DNA from: Pseudomonas lini
Lineage (GTDB): Bacteria > Pseudomonadota > Gammaproteobacteria > Pseudomonadales > Pseudomonadaceae
Direction of reading: 5' to 3'
Assembly (NCBI RefSeq): GCF_001042905.1
Contig: NZ_JYLB01000010.1
Span: forward strand, 180,709 to 244,708
Length of the DNA stretch: 64,000 bases
The translations under genes and the position numbers were made by a program. A model generated the notes under the pieces. That model was not told the DNA's origin, did not search any database, and worked only from the letters and a program-made list of their open reading frames with translations. Positions 1-9,736 of the stretch are shown in pieces. The first letter of the stretch is position 1, and every line of letters begins with the position of its first letter.

Positions 1-708
1 TGCCGGACCGTAATTGCGCAAGACCATTTGACTGGTGCCGCGCCCGCCGGCCCAGATCGGCGTGCCGTCCGCCGTCCAGCCAGCGAACCCGCCCTGACGC
101 GATGAAGGATCCAGATCCCCCAACCAGCTCCAGGTTTTCACCCGCAACCGACCACCGAGTTCGCCCACGACATTGCCGTCAGCCGCATTCAGCACCACAT
201 CGAGCAACACCCGCCGCGCCTGATCCTGCGCCGGCATCACGGCCAATACCTTCAACAACTCAGCCACCGAAACCCGGGTCTGCGGTTGCAACGACGGCAA
301 GTCCAGCAACCACTTCGGCGCTTGTCTCGCCTGCCAATACTCGCGCCACTGCGCGCCAGCAATGCCCAGACGCGCAGGCTCGAAATACAACCCGCAAGAC
401 TTCACCAATGCCTGATCGCGCTCAATCCTGCCGCCCGCCGTGCAGCAATACACTTCTTCCTTCGATTGCCCGCGACACTCATAAGCCGGTTCCCGCGCGC
501 CGGTGTCCACCAGCCAACCGTAGACAAACAGCTTCCACAAACTACCCAGCGGCGTCTGCACATCAGCAGGCAATGGCTCACGCGAGATCACCTGCGTCGG
601 GCTCAACGAAAGCAATTCACCCTTGAAGCCCAGGCGCAACGGCTCGTCCTGCGCGGTCGCCAGCGCAGGCATCAAACACAACAGCCACCAGACCAGACGC
701 CGGGTCAT
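1..708 (-). CDS. yfaQ: YfaQ-like DUF2300 protein (3' end outside window)
   Basis: Partial gene: 236 codons are present and the frame is still open at base 1. It starts with a signal-peptide-like segment (hydrophobic WWLLCLMPALATA, cleavage expected near residue 20) and goes on as a soluble exported domain with a Cys pair (residues CC near 88) and a Trp-rich C-terminal part. The ATG at 708 follows the yfaS stop codon with a single base between them, so translation is probably coupled. Identity rests on order: E. coli has the same set yfaP, yfaA, yfaT, yfaS, yfaQ, and DUF2300 is the member still missing here. The function of the family is unknown; the neighbours suggest a periplasmic partner of the macroglobulin-like protein. 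Confidence 0.75.
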   Translation of the reverse strand, partial: MTRRLVWWLLCLMPALATAQDEPLRLGFKGELLSLSPTQVISREPLPADVQTPLGSLWKLFVYGWLVDTGAREPAYECRGQSKEEVYCCTAGGRIERDQALVKSCGLYFEPARLGIAGAQWREYWQARQAPKWLLDLPSLQPQTRVSVAELLKVLAVMPAQDQARRVLLDVVLNAADGNVVGELGGRLRVKTWSWLGDLDPSSRQGGFAGWTADGTPIWAGGRGTSQMVLRNYGPA

Positions 709-709
709 G

Positions 710-3700
710 TCAGTGAACCGTGACCTGACCGAGTGCCGGCTTCTGTTCCTGAGCCTGGTTCTGCGGTGCGTAGACTTGAGTGAAACGCACCGGCGGCAGA
801 TTGAACTGGCCTTTTTGCGAGAAGCGCACCAGATGACGCAGGCGCAATTCACCGCTCAAGGCATCCACCGGGATCGCGTAGGCCAGTTGCCCCGGCTCGA
901 AACGGGCCTTCTCCAGCGAGGTCGGCTCGGTGCCGGCCTTGCCCATCAGCTTGATGCCCCACGTGGTGCGCTCGACGTCCGCGCCCGGTGGCAGCGGCAC
1001 TTCGAGCATGCCGTAGCGCAGCGGTTTCGCGGCTTTGCTGGTGACGATCACTTCGTCCAGGTACAGACTGTCGCTGGACAGCGGTTTGCTGCCGACGGCT
1101 TCGAGTTTGAATTCGAACGCTTCGTCACCCGGCACCAGACGCGACAGACGACGAGTGATGGTCACGGCCATCGGGGCCACTGGCGGTTGCTTGCTCTGGA
1201 AGCTCAACGCCGCGCGAAGCGGGCGTTCTTGCTCCCCGGTCAGCGACAACACTGTCGGCACGGGCGCAGCCCCCTGCCACGTCCAATACATCTCACCGGT
1301 AGCACTGTGTTGTTTCTTCCAGCCTTCACCCGGTGCCAGCGCGATGGTGGGCGAGGCCTGCTCGATGCTGCGTTGCAGCCAGGTCAGCGCCAAGGCGCGT
1401 TCCAGGGTCGATTGCTGTGGCAACAAGCGTTGCAACAGTGCTTGAGCGTGAGCCTGATCGAAGGCTTGCAGAGACAGGTTCAAGGCTTCGACAAACGGTT
1501 GAGAGCTGACGGCCACTTGTTGTTGCGCAACTTCCAATTGACCGTTGAACGCCGACGGCAGATTGACCTTGGCCTGACGCGCCAACGAGGCGGTCAGCAC
1601 TCGAGCGCTGGCCAGGCCCAACGCCGAATCCGGATCGCTCATGACCAGGCTCTCTGCGCCATCGTCCATCATGCTCGCCGCATGGCCTTCGCCGGCTTTC
1701 ACCAGATCGTCGATCAAACCGCTGAGCAGCGTGTTCACCGGCAATTGCATCTGCTTGGCAAACGACAGAATCAACGCCCGCTGCAACAGCGGCGTGTTCT
1801 GCGCTTGTTTGGCGTACACATCCAGCACCCGCTGCCAATGCTCCGGCGGCAGGCTCAGTTCCAGCGCTTTGCTGGCGTGCCAGTCGGCGTAATAGGCGTA
1901 AGCGGTGAGGAACGCATCCGGCTCACCGTCGTAGCCCCACCAAGTGAAGCTCGCCGACGGGCCGGCCATTTGCACCAGCCGCAGACGGCTGTTCTGCATG
2001 ATCAGACGCAAACGATCGCGGATCTGCGGGTTCGACGACAAGGTCGGATAAGCGATGCTCAACGGCAGCAAACGACTGGCGGTCTGTTCGACACCGCCGT
2101 ACGGATAGCTCAGCAGATCATCAAGCGCCGAACGGAACAGCGCTTGCGGGCTGTCATCCAGGCGCAGGCGAATATCCGTGGCGTCGGCCGGCAAGGTCAG
2201 CGGCGTATCACCGCTGGCCACGTCCAGGCTTTGGCTCTGAGTCACCTGCCAGCCTTCGCCGGTCGCGGTCAGGCGCACCGCCAAGGCATCAGCGGTTTTG
2301 CCGTCCTGCACCAGCTCGGCGGTCCACTCGCCATTGGCCACTGTGAACGCCGGCAATGCGATGTAGTTGATGCCGTTGTTCAACGTGACCGGCACCCGTT
2401 GTTCGGCGCCAGCGTAATGAATCACCAGCTCAGCCTTGACCGGTTTCTCGGCCTGACTGAAAGCGAACACACCGAGATCCGGTTTGTCGCCGTTGCGGAA
2501 CTTGCTCGGGCCGCTCCACTTCAGGTACAGCGGTTTTTCCGAGCGAACAAATTGCTTCTTCTGCCCGACCTGACCGTCATCGGCAATGGCCCGAGCAGTG
2601 ATGCGCCAGCGGGTCAGCGAGTCCGGCATTTTGAAGGTGAAGCGGGTTTTGCCGTTGGCATCGGTGATCAATTCAGGCTGCCACGCGGCGGTGTCGACGT
2701 CTTCGCGACGTGGCCGCTCCAGCACTTTCACGCCACGCTCGCTGCGGTTGGCTTTACCCGGTGCGCCTGGGCTGCCCGGCAATGCCACGTCGTAGCTGAT
2801 GAACGACAAACTGGCACTGGTGCGCACGTTGTTGCGGCGTGGGTGATAGAAGAATTGGTCGATGGTCGGCGCGACTTCCGGTTGCAGCGCGTAGACCATT
2901 TCATCGACCACGCTGACCGTCAAATGCGCAGGAATCGGCTTACCGGCGAACTGCGTGGTCAGGTCAACCGACACGGTATCGCCTGGCTGATACGCCTCTT
3001 TATCGGTGGTGATTGCCACGTCGATTTGCGGCGCAACCACTTTGATGCCGGCGTTCTGGAAGCTGTATTGGCCACCCTTGGTGTAAAGAACCGAGAACGT
3101 CAGGTTCGGCGCGAAGTTGTCCTTCACCAGGATGCGCGCGCGGTATTGGGTGTCGCTGATTTTTTCCATCTTCAGCCAGTCGCTGCCCTTGGACAGCAGC
3201 GCAGTGGCCTCGACCTTGTCACGCTCAAGCGACAACAACGCATCGATAATCGGCTCGGGGAAAGTGATCAACGCGAGGGCTTCGTCGCCGGCCTTGTACT
3301 CGGGTTTATCGAGTACGATTTCCACGGTGCCGGGCACCGCTTTGACGCCATCGCCAGTGACCGAATGACCGGTCGCGCCAAGCACGCGGCCATGGTCATC
3401 CTTCAGCGTCAGGTTGTAAGTGCCCGGACGGTCGAAGGCCAGGGTGAAGCCTTTATCTTTTGCGGCGAGTTTACCTTCGCCAGTGGTCTGATCTTCGAGT
3501 CGCACCCAGCTGTAGCTGCTCGGGTTGACCGCTTTGCTCTGCTCGCTGCCACCTTCGTTGGCATAGCTGAATGCAACCTTGCCGCCCACCGCGCTGAACC
3601 GCTGCGGCGCGCTCAAGCGGAAACTCGCAGCACCACGGTCGATGAGGATTTCCTTGGTGGTTTTGACCCGATACGCCGCACCATCGCTGGCGAACACGGT

Positions 3701-5284
3701 GAGCATGTAGCGGCTCGGTTTCTCGGCAGCGGGTAGATCAAGGCTCGCGTTGCCTTTGGCGTCAGTGGTCAGTTCGGCGCTGGTCAACTCCACCGGGAAT
3801 TGCCCGAGGTATTGCAGTTCGTTATCGACCATCGACAATTGTTGGGCGCGCAGGCTCAGGCTCAACTTGGCATTCGCAACAGGTTTGCCGTCCGGGTACA
3901 ACAACACCAGACTGCCCTTCACCGGTTCGCCGGTGCGGTAATCCTGCTTGGCCAGGTTCAGGGAAATCTCGAAGTGCGGCTTGATGTATTCAGCGACACG
4001 GAAGGCACTGCTGTAGGCCTGATCCTTGTAGTTGAAACGCAGTTCATAACCGCCCGCCACCGCGTTGTCCGGCAACTGGAAGCGACCCTGAGTGCCGGCC
4101 TTGGAATCGAGCTTCAGCGCCAACGATTGCAGCGCGGTGCCAGTGGCGTCGAGTACGGTGACGTTGACGTCGGCAGCGGTCGGCGCCACGGAATCCCGCG
4201 CATTCTTGAACTCGCGACCGACGATTTTCAGCGACACCCAATCCCCCGGCCGATACAGCGGTCGGTCGGTGAACGCATAGAGTTTGGTGTCGTAGATTTC
4301 GCTGTCGTAATAGAAGTTCTCGGAGACGAACACTCCGCCCTCTTCGTCCTCGCCAATCACGAACGAACGCTCCGGGCTGACGTGTTTCAGACGCAGCAAA
4401 CCATCGGCATCAGTTGCGCCGCTGCTCATCACACCCAGGCCGTCGGTCCACAGCACATTGACCTTGGGCACCGAACTGCCTTCGTGTTTGCGCGCGGCCC
4501 ACACCAGCAATTCATCGCCGGCAATCTTGCTCACGGCCACGGTGTTGGAGACGAAAACCATGGTGGTCGCGCGGTACTTGCCGATCAACGCTTCCACCAG
4601 ATACAGGCCCGGTTTCAGGTTGCCCAACGGAATGTACACGTTGCCCGGCGAGACACTGACGAACTCGCTGGAAGAACCGGCCAGATTCACACCCTCAGGC
4701 GGCTGGATCGGTTTGGCTTGCCACAGCGGATAACGGAATTGACTGACCACCGGCAGGCCCGGAATCAACGCGAACTGGGGCTGAGCGTCGTAAGGCGTTG
4801 GTGCGGCGATGGCGGTACCCATCTTCAGTTCCGGCACTTCCTCGGTGACTTGTTTGCGCGACTCGTAGGAAAACGCCCGCTGCATTACTCGACGGGATTT
4901 GCGGTACCAGTTATCCCACAGGTACGCGAGGGTGTTCGACAGGCCTTCGCCCTTGAACTGGCCGTCACTGACCACGCGGTGCAGGTTCTTCTGGCGCTTG
5001 AGAAAATCCAGCGGCTTGTCGATGCGATACACACGAATGTCCGCGCCGCCGTAAGGCTCCATGCGGAACCGGCGGTAATCGCGGCCCGGCGCTTCGAGGC
5101 GAACCATCGCCTGCTCGTCGCTGGCGAAACTGCTGTCGGCCAGCAGGAAGAAACTCTCACCGGTCACCGGCGTATAGCCGCTCGGCTCGACGGAGTCTTC
5201 GGCATTGACCGCGGCCAGCGGCATGAACAAGGCCAACAACAAAGGCAGTTTTGAGCAAATGCGCAGCATGCGGGCACCGATCAT
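710..5284 (-). CDS. yfaS: YfaS-type alpha-2-macroglobulin-like protein without thioester cysteine
   Basis: A protein of about 1,524 residues, typical of bacterial alpha-2-macroglobulins, which are periplasmic traps or inhibitors for proteases. After an N-terminal hydrophobic signal (LLLALFMPLAAVNA) come MG-type beta domains, the macroglobulin core segment (TRWRITARAIADDGQVG), and a helical toroid domain. At the place of the thioester motif CxEQ the sequence reads YPYGGVEQT (about residue 1064): the Cys is replaced by Gly, so no covalent thioester can form. The start at 5284 is chosen because ATG overlaps the TGA of the upstream DUF1175 gene as ATGA; a longer frame to 5362 would lie inside that gene. 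It belongs to the second, thioester-less class (YfaS) rather than the PbpC-linked class (YfhM). Confidence 0.88.
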   Translation of the reverse strand: MIGARMLRICSKLPLLLALFMPLAAVNAEDSVEPSGYTPVTGESFFLLADSSFASDEQAMVRLEAPGRDYRRFRMEPYGGADIRVYRIDKPLDFLKRQKNLHRVVSDGQFKGEGLSNTLAYLWDNWYRKSRRVMQRAFSYESRKQVTEEVPELKMGTAIAAPTPYDAQPQFALIPGLPVVSQFRYPLWQAKPIQPPEGVNLAGSSSEFVSVSPGNVYIPLGNLKPGLYLVEALIGKYRATTMVFVSNTVAVSKIAGDELLVWAARKHEGSSVPKVNVLWTDGLGVMSSGATDADGLLRLKHVSPERSFVIGEDEEGGVFVSENFYYDSEIYDTKLYAFTDRPLYRPGDWVSLKIVGREFKNARDSVAPTAADVNVTVLDATGTALQSLALKLDSKAGTQGRFQLPDNAVAGGYELRFNYKDQAYSSAFRVAEYIKPHFEISLNLAKQDYRTGEPVKGSLVLLYPDGKPVANAKLSLSLRAQQLSMVDNELQYLGQFPVELTSAELTTDAKGNASLDLPAAEKPSRYMLTVFASDGAAYRVKTTKEILIDRGAASFRLSAPQRFSAVGGKVAFSYANEGGSEQSKAVNPSSYSWVRLEDQTTGEGKLAAKDKGFTLAFDRPGTYNLTLKDDHGRVLGATGHSVTGDGVKAVPGTVEIVLDKPEYKAGDEALALITFPEPIIDALLSLERDKVEATALLSKGSDWLKMEKISDTQYRARILVKDNFAPNLTFSVLYTKGGQYSFQNAGIKVVAPQIDVAITTDKEAYQPGDTVSVDLTTQFAGKPIPAHLTVSVVDEMVYALQPEVAPTIDQFFYHPRRNNVRTSASLSFISYDVALPGSPGAPGKANRSERGVKVLERPRREDVDTAAWQPELITDANGKTRFTFKMPDSLTRWRITARAIADDGQVGQKKQFVRSEKPLYLKWSGPSKFRNGDKPDLGVFAFSQAEKPVKAELVIHYAGAEQRVPVTLNNGINYIALPAFTVANGEWTAELVQDGKTADALAVRLTATGEGWQVTQSQSLDVASGDTPLTLPADATDIRLRLDDSPQALFRSALDDLLSYPYGGVEQTASRLLPLSIAYPTLSSNPQIRDRLRLIMQNSRLRLVQMAGPSASFTWWGYDGEPDAFLTAYAYYADWHASKALELSLPPEHWQRVLDVYAKQAQNTPLLQRALILSFAKQMQLPVNTLLSGLIDDLVKAGEGHAASMMDDGAESLVMSDPDSALGLASARVLTASLARQAKVNLPSAFNGQLEVAQQQVAVSSQPFVEALNLSLQAFDQAHAQALLQRLLPQQSTLERALALTWLQRSIEQASPTIALAPGEGWKKQHSATGEMYWTWQGAAPVPTVLSLTGEQERPLRAALSFQSKQPPVAPMAVTITRRLSRLVPGDEAFEFKLEAVGSKPLSSDSLYLDEVIVTSKAAKPLRYGMLEVPLPPGADVERTTWGIKLMGKAGTEPTSLEKARFEPGQLAYAIPVDALSGELRLRHLVRFSQKGQFNLPPVRFTQVYAPQNQAQEQKPALGQVTVH

Positions 5285-5919
5285 TGGGAGAGGAAGTTCA
5301 GTCGATAGACGCCGATGAAGTTGGGGTTGGCTGCGTCGGGTATCCATCGGGTGTCCTTCCATGTCATGAGTTGTTGCAGGCTTGCGGAGCGCATGCCGTT
5401 GTCAGTGGGGGTGGTAGTGCCGGTGTGATAGGCGATGAAGCGGCCCATCCAGATCATCAGGTGCTGGTCGTCACCCTGATCGAAAAACATCAGGTCGCCG
5501 GGCCGGGCCTGGGACAGGTCACGGCCGATCAGATGACTGTTGAACTGAATCAGCTTGATCGCGTTGACGTAAGGCCCGACCTTGCCACCACCCTGCTGCC
5601 ATTGCTGGGCGAGGCCGCGCTGGGCGTCGCTCAATTGCAGTTCCGGCGGCAGGTAGCGATTGGACAGGCCATTGCTGCGCAGCCATTTGTCGTCATGGAC
5701 TTTCAGCGCTTCGTTGGCGGCAAACCGCACCAGCCCGGCGCAATCCTGCTGATACCAGCGCGGGCTCGGGCCTTGGGTCAGTTGTTCCTGGGCGATGCGC
5801 ACGAACCAGGCGCGGAATACCTGGGATTGCTGCGGGTCGAGCGCCGGGGCTTCGCTGGCAAAGGAACGAGTCCCCAGCAGCAACGCCAACAGGCCGAGGC
5901 CTCGGATAAGTGCGGTCAC
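5281..5919 (-). CDS. yfaT: YfaT-like DUF1175 exported protein
   Basis: A 212-residue protein with an N-terminal hydrophobic signal segment (LGLLALLLG, cleavage near FA-SEA). The body has an NlpC/P60-like flavour: a Cys in QQDCAGLVRFAANE, then PGDLMFFDQGDDQHLMIWMG with a conserved His, then YHTGT. This resembles the Cys/His arrangement of papain-fold peptidoglycan amidases; that is my inference, as the family is only named DUF1175. A GTG at 5919 overlaps the upstream TGA (GTGA), which fits coupled translation; a start at 5946 would lie inside yfaA. The 3' end overlaps the yfaS start by 4 bases. Confidence 0.8.
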   Translation of the reverse strand: MTALIRGLGLLALLLGTRSFASEAPALDPQQSQVFRAWFVRIAQEQLTQGPSPRWYQQDCAGLVRFAANEALKVHDDKWLRSNGLSNRYLPPELQLSDAQRGLAQQWQQGGGKVGPYVNAIKLIQFNSHLIGRDLSQARPGDLMFFDQGDDQHLMIWMGRFIAYHTGTTTPTDNGMRSASLQQLMTWKDTRWIPDAANPNFIGVYRLNFLSQ

Positions 5920-7628
5920 AGGGCTTTCCACTCCAGCGGCAGCCACTGCCAGTGGCCGTCGGGCTCGCTGCCTTTAGGCAAGGTCAGGGCATATTTGCCA
6001 TAGCCGCCGAGGGTGCGCAGTTTCGGGATCAGGTAGGTTTGCGCGGCGTTGTAGAACACCGGCTCCATGTCCTGCGGCAGGCTGTCGAGGGTTTCCTGTT
6101 GCATCAGCTGCGCCATGGAATCCGGGTCGAAATAGATCGGCATCAGCAGGTCTTTCGGCACTACGTCAGCCATGGGCGGGAAACGCTTGTCGAGGGTGCC
6201 GAGGGCTTTGTCGACCAGTTTGTCGTCGAGGGAAAACAGCAGCGTCGAACCGTGGCGCGCCAGGCTTACGCGCATAAAGGCTTTGCCGGTGATCGCGTCG
6301 GGTTGCTCGGCATCCTTGGCTTTATAGGGACCGAAGTTGGAGCTGACCTGACGCTGCCACTGATGGGTTTGGCCTTCCTGTTTTTCGACCACCGGGAACG
6401 CCTGATCAGGGACTTTGCCTTCATAGGCGCCGACCATCGAGCCGAACAGATTGCCCAAGTCGCCGTCGAGTTTGGCGCTGTCATCATCATTCAGGCTCGC
6501 CACCAGCAGCGGCGTGTACAGCCGCGAGTCGGCGTACCAGCACAGGCCGGCGGCACCGGCCATGTGTTCGGTCAGGGCCTGGGCCACGGACTCTTCGGCG
6601 CCGAGTTTCACCAGCAGCGGTTTCTGTTGTTCGGCGGCCAGTGGCAAGGTCACGCAGGCGCTGGCGCCCATGGGCATGGCTTGCCAGATCGGTTTGAAGT
6701 CGAAGTCCGGCTGGCTTTCCAGTTCGTCCATGGCCAGAAAGCTGTGCCAGCCCTTGTCGTCCATGTCAAAACGCAGGCCGGCGAAGTTCGGGATGAAGCG
6801 CTGGTAACCCATGGCCAACACGCTGGAATTGACCGAGAGGCGCTGTTTCACCTCGGGCGTACGCGGTGGCAGGCCGAAGGCTTCGGGGAACAGTTTCTGG
6901 CCGCCAAGCAACGCTTCCAGGGATTCCGTCGAGACCATGCCGGGCTCATCGACCGGGCCGTGTCCGGCCTCGTACAGCTTCGCCGGGTTGGACAACACCA
7001 CCAGTTTGTCGCCATGGGACGCGAACAGCAGCGCTTTGCTGTTGTTGTAAGTGAGCTGATACAGCGGCACCACATCGCCCGCGACCTTGATTTCACTGAG
7101 CCGGCTCAGCTGCGTATCACCCAGCGCCACTTTCGCCAGCGGCTCCAGCACCTTGGCCAGCCCGCCGCGATCCATCACCAACAGGAAATCCTTGAGACGT
7201 CCATCCGCCCCGCGCCACAGCGCCACATCCGCCGGCTGATCGAACAGCTGCTCGATCAGGCTGTCCTGCAGCTTCAGGTCATGCTCGTAAATGATCCGCC
7301 GCAGACTGCCAATCAGCCCAAGGCGATCCGCATGCGCTTCGTAATAGAAGACGAAATCTTCGGTCAGGGTTTCCTTGAGAAACGGCACCGCCAGCAGATC
7401 CTTGGGCAACTGGCTCAGGGAATGGGTTTCGAGCAAACCGTCCGGTCGGCTCATGCCCAGTTTGTCACTGGCCAGTTCCGCAGGCGGGGCTTTGGGTTTG
7501 TTCAGGAACCACCCCAACCCACCCGCCACGCCGGCCACCAGGCACAACCCGACCAGCAGCGCCGGCCAGCGACGGGAAGTGTTGGCGGCAGGTGCGTCAG
7601 CGGCCGGGGAAACAGTCTTATCACTCAT
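5916..7628 (-). CDS. yfaA: YfaA-like DUF2138 membrane-anchored protein
   Basis: A 570-residue protein with one N-terminal transmembrane segment (residues about 20-40, PALLVGLCLVAGVAGGLGWF) and a large domain that should face the periplasm. No enzymatic motif was recognised. The family is DUF2138 and is encoded beside the alpha-2-macroglobulin-like YfaS in E. coli. The ATG at 7628 is preferred over an in-frame TTG at 7640; the Shine-Dalgarno sequence is weak. It follows the DUF2135 gene by 33 bp and overlaps the DUF1175 start. It probably serves as an inner-membrane anchor or assembly factor for the macroglobulin system (inference). Confidence 0.8.
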   Translation of the reverse strand: MSDKTVSPAADAPAANTSRRWPALLVGLCLVAGVAGGLGWFLNKPKAPPAELASDKLGMSRPDGLLETHSLSQLPKDLLAVPFLKETLTEDFVFYYEAHADRLGLIGSLRRIIYEHDLKLQDSLIEQLFDQPADVALWRGADGRLKDFLLVMDRGGLAKVLEPLAKVALGDTQLSRLSEIKVAGDVVPLYQLTYNNSKALLFASHGDKLVVLSNPAKLYEAGHGPVDEPGMVSTESLEALLGGQKLFPEAFGLPPRTPEVKQRLSVNSSVLAMGYQRFIPNFAGLRFDMDDKGWHSFLAMDELESQPDFDFKPIWQAMPMGASACVTLPLAAEQQKPLLVKLGAEESVAQALTEHMAGAAGLCWYADSRLYTPLLVASLNDDDSAKLDGDLGNLFGSMVGAYEGKVPDQAFPVVEKQEGQTHQWQRQVSSNFGPYKAKDAEQPDAITGKAFMRVSLARHGSTLLFSLDDKLVDKALGTLDKRFPPMADVVPKDLLMPIYFDPDSMAQLMQQETLDSLPQDMEPVFYNAAQTYLIPKLRTLGGYGKYALTLPKGSEPDGHWQWLPLEWKAL

Positions 7629-7661
7629 GTTCAAACCCAATTCATCCGTGGTGCGGGATGT

Positions 7662-8453
7662 TTAATAGTTGAAAGTCTTGACCAGCAGCAGGTCGCCGAT
7701 CGCCCGCAAAGGCACGATGAAGGTCTCGCGTTTTTCGTCGACGGTGTTTTCGTTGAGCACCAGATTGATTTGCGAGGTGATCACCTCGTTCTGGTTGCTG
7801 GTCTCATCGAAGTTATAGCCGCCGCTGCCGAAGTTGCCCCAATAGTTCACGTAAACCAGATAAGTGCCATGCATCGGCGCGGTCATGGTGAACATTTCCG
7901 GGCCGGGGCCATCGACCCCGTCCGGGTCCAGGCCGCCGCCATTGCTCATCGCCGGGCGAGCCCAGAACGCATGCTGGCCGTCGGGCGTAATAATGTGCAG
8001 ATCGAGTTCGGCCTTGGGATCGTCCCAGCCCAGCACCACGCGAATGCGCGCCGGCGTGCGCAGGTTGTTGGCTTCATAGAATTGAACACGCTTGAGCGAC
8101 TTGCCCTCGGAACTGCGCACTTCGACGCTGTTGGACCCGGCGCCGAACGCATACGGCCGGGCAAAACGCCCTTGGTCGTCGGTGTACAAATTCAGGGGAT
8201 TGCCGTTGACCGCCAGGCTGTGCGGCGGTCGGAGCGTGCCGAGGGCCTTGAGCTGGCCTTCGATCATCGTGCGATTGCGCTGCACGCCCCGGTCGATGGG
8301 CGGCGTGGGATAAGCAACTCGAGGGTTTTCACTGCGGTCCAGCAGGCCGTGATAGCGCCAGCCACCCACCGGCTCCGACAACTCGGCCGTGGGCTCGGCC
8401 CAGGCAACCTGAGCGCAGACCAGCGTGATCAGCAGTGAAAGAACACAACGCAT
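7662..8453 (-). CDS. yfaP: YfaP-like DUF2135 secreted protein, first gene of the macroglobulin operon
   Basis: A 263-residue protein with a clear signal peptide (MRCVLSLLITLVCAQVAWA). The C-terminal half carries the DUF2135 beta-sandwich signature: RIRVVLGWDDPKAELDLHI, then GPEMFTMTAPMHGTYLVYVNYW. The start is fixed by a strong AGGAGG seven bases upstream of the ATG at 8453; the longer open frame upstream runs into the REP repeat and is not coding. It is the first gene of the five-gene operon, so the operon promoter should lie between 8454 and about 8580. Confidence 0.85.
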   Translation of the reverse strand: MRCVLSLLITLVCAQVAWAEPTAELSEPVGGWRYHGLLDRSENPRVAYPTPPIDRGVQRNRTMIEGQLKALGTLRPPHSLAVNGNPLNLYTDDQGRFARPYAFGAGSNSVEVRSSEGKSLKRVQFYEANNLRTPARIRVVLGWDDPKAELDLHIITPDGQHAFWARPAMSNGGGLDPDGVDGPGPEMFTMTAPMHGTYLVYVNYWGNFGSGGYNFDETSNQNEVITSQINLVLNENTVDEKRETFIVPLRAIGDLLLVKTFNY

Positions 8454-8585
8454 GTAACGCCTCCTGCCATGCATAACGAAACCTGGCGCCCAATCCTCGG
8501 CGCGGTGTTTGACTTTGACTGTTGGACCGTCGGGCTTCAAAAAATGAGGGGCCAGACGCCTAATGCCCGTTAAGGCACGGAACCT

Positions 8586-8673
8586 GTGGGAGCGGGCTTG
8601 CTCGCGAAGACGGCGACACATCCAGCATTGCTGTCGCCTGATACACCGCTTTCGCGAGCAAGCCCGCTCCCAC
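8586..8673. repeat. REPIN (inverted REP pair, 'GGGAGCGGGCTTGCTCGCGAA' class)
   Basis: Two REP palindromes face each other: GTGGGAGCGGGCTTGCTC at 8586 and its inverse ending at 8673, with a loop of about 40 bp. The same class occurs at 48044-48131. A CTTAACTGACTGGCATT box follows at 8684-8700. The rest of the gap 8454-8883 between divergent genes must hold both promoters; no clear -35/-10 pair was picked out. Confidence 0.9.
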
Positions 8674-8883
8674 ATGGATTGCGCTTAACTGACTGGCATT
8701 GGGCCAGATGCCGGCAATATAACATTGCCAGCCGTCCATTTTTCCGCTCTTTTTGTGAACCAGACGGTCTTTTTCCGATAACCCGATCGTCGCCCCCGCC
8801 ACCCTCTCGCGCATTCAGGGTCTTTAATGGTTGCAGGATTCCAAGCCACCGCAGCCCACTGCACATGCATCGGGAGACTGGTC

Positions 8884-9630
8884 ATGAAAATCGTCGTCAT
8901 TGGCGGTACCGGGCTGATCGGCAGACACCTCTGCAAAAACCTGCAAGACCTGGGACATGAAACCCTGGCCGCCTCACCAAGCACCGGCGTCAACGCCCTC
9001 ACCGGCGAAGGATTGCAAGAGGCCTTACAAGACGCCGACGTGGTGGTCGACGTGGCCAATTCGCCCTCCTTCGAAGACGCCGCCGTGCTCGAGTTCTTCG
9101 AAACCAGCGGGCGCAACCTGCTCGCCGCCGAGAAAACCGCCGGCGTCAAACACCATGTCGCCCTGTCGGTGGTGGGCACCGAGCGCATGCTCGACAGCGG
9201 TTACTTCCGGGCGAAAATGGCGCAGGAAACACTCATCAAGGACTCAGGCATTCCCTACACCCTCCTGCGGGCCACGCAGTTCTTCGAATTCATCGGGGCG
9301 ATTTCGCACTCGGGCGTTCCGGACGGCGATACCGTGCGCCTGACCACCGCCGAGCTACAACCGATTGCCGCGGTCGATGTCGCGACGGCGCTGGCGAAAG
9401 TCGCCGTGCAAGCACCGAGCAATCAGACCCTGGAAGTGGCCGGTCCTGAGCGCTGGCCGCTGGTGGAATTCGTGCGCCTGTTTTTGCAACACACCAACGA
9501 CCCGCGCCAAGCCCAAGCGGACACGGTCCCCTACTTCGGTGCGCCAATCGATGACCATTCGCTGACGCCGGGAGAGCACCCCATCATCGGGCCGACGCGC
9601 TTCGAAACCTGGCTCAAGAGCAGCGTTTGA
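8884..9630 (+). CDS. SDR-type NAD(P)-binding oxidoreductase (NmrA-like)
   Basis: A 248-residue protein with an N-terminal Rossmann motif GGTGLIG (residues 7-13), the atypical-SDR / NAD(P)H-binding type that resembles NmrA and ActC-like proteins. The segment DADVVVDVANSPSF and the absence of a YxxxK pair in the usual place suggest a non-canonical SDR, possibly a redox sensor or quinone/flavin-linked reductase. The ATG at 8884 has GGGAGA nine bases upstream; a longer frame from 8827 has no added motif. The gene is convergent with the hydrolase of the neighbouring mobile element, whose left boundary lies 9 bp after the stop codon. Confidence 0.8.
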   Translation: MKIVVIGGTGLIGRHLCKNLQDLGHETLAASPSTGVNALTGEGLQEALQDADVVVDVANSPSFEDAAVLEFFETSGRNLLAAEKTAGVKHHVALSVVGTERMLDSGYFRAKMAQETLIKDSGIPYTLLRATQFFEFIGAISHSGVPDGDTVRLTTAELQPIAAVDVATALAKVAVQAPSNQTLEVAGPERWPLVEFVRLFLQHTNDPRQAQADTVPYFGAPIDDHSLTPGEHPIIGPTRFETWLKSSV

Positions 9631-9638
9631 TACTCAAA

Positions 9639-9736
9639 TGGGTAATTGCACAGACTTGCCCACCCATTTGCATTCGACTGACCAGTCATTTGCATCGGAA
9701 TTGACCATCACGCTTCGTGACCATGAGCGGCAGAGA
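9639..9736 (+). repeat. Left inverted end of the cargo element (three iterated units)
   Basis: Three tandem units of 21-22 bp starting ATTGCACAGAC, ATTTGCATTCGAC and ATTTGCATCGG, each ending in a GACC-like block, followed by a stretch ending in GCGGCAGAGAA that is matched at the other end. Confidence 0.7.

Noticed and set aside
623..8438. Long open frames on the plus strand opposite the yfa operon (623-3736, 3800-5254, 5910-8438)
   Set aside because: They are antisense to well-supported genes, rich in Arg/Gln/His as typical for shadow frames of GC-rich DNA, and lack domains and ribosome binding sites.
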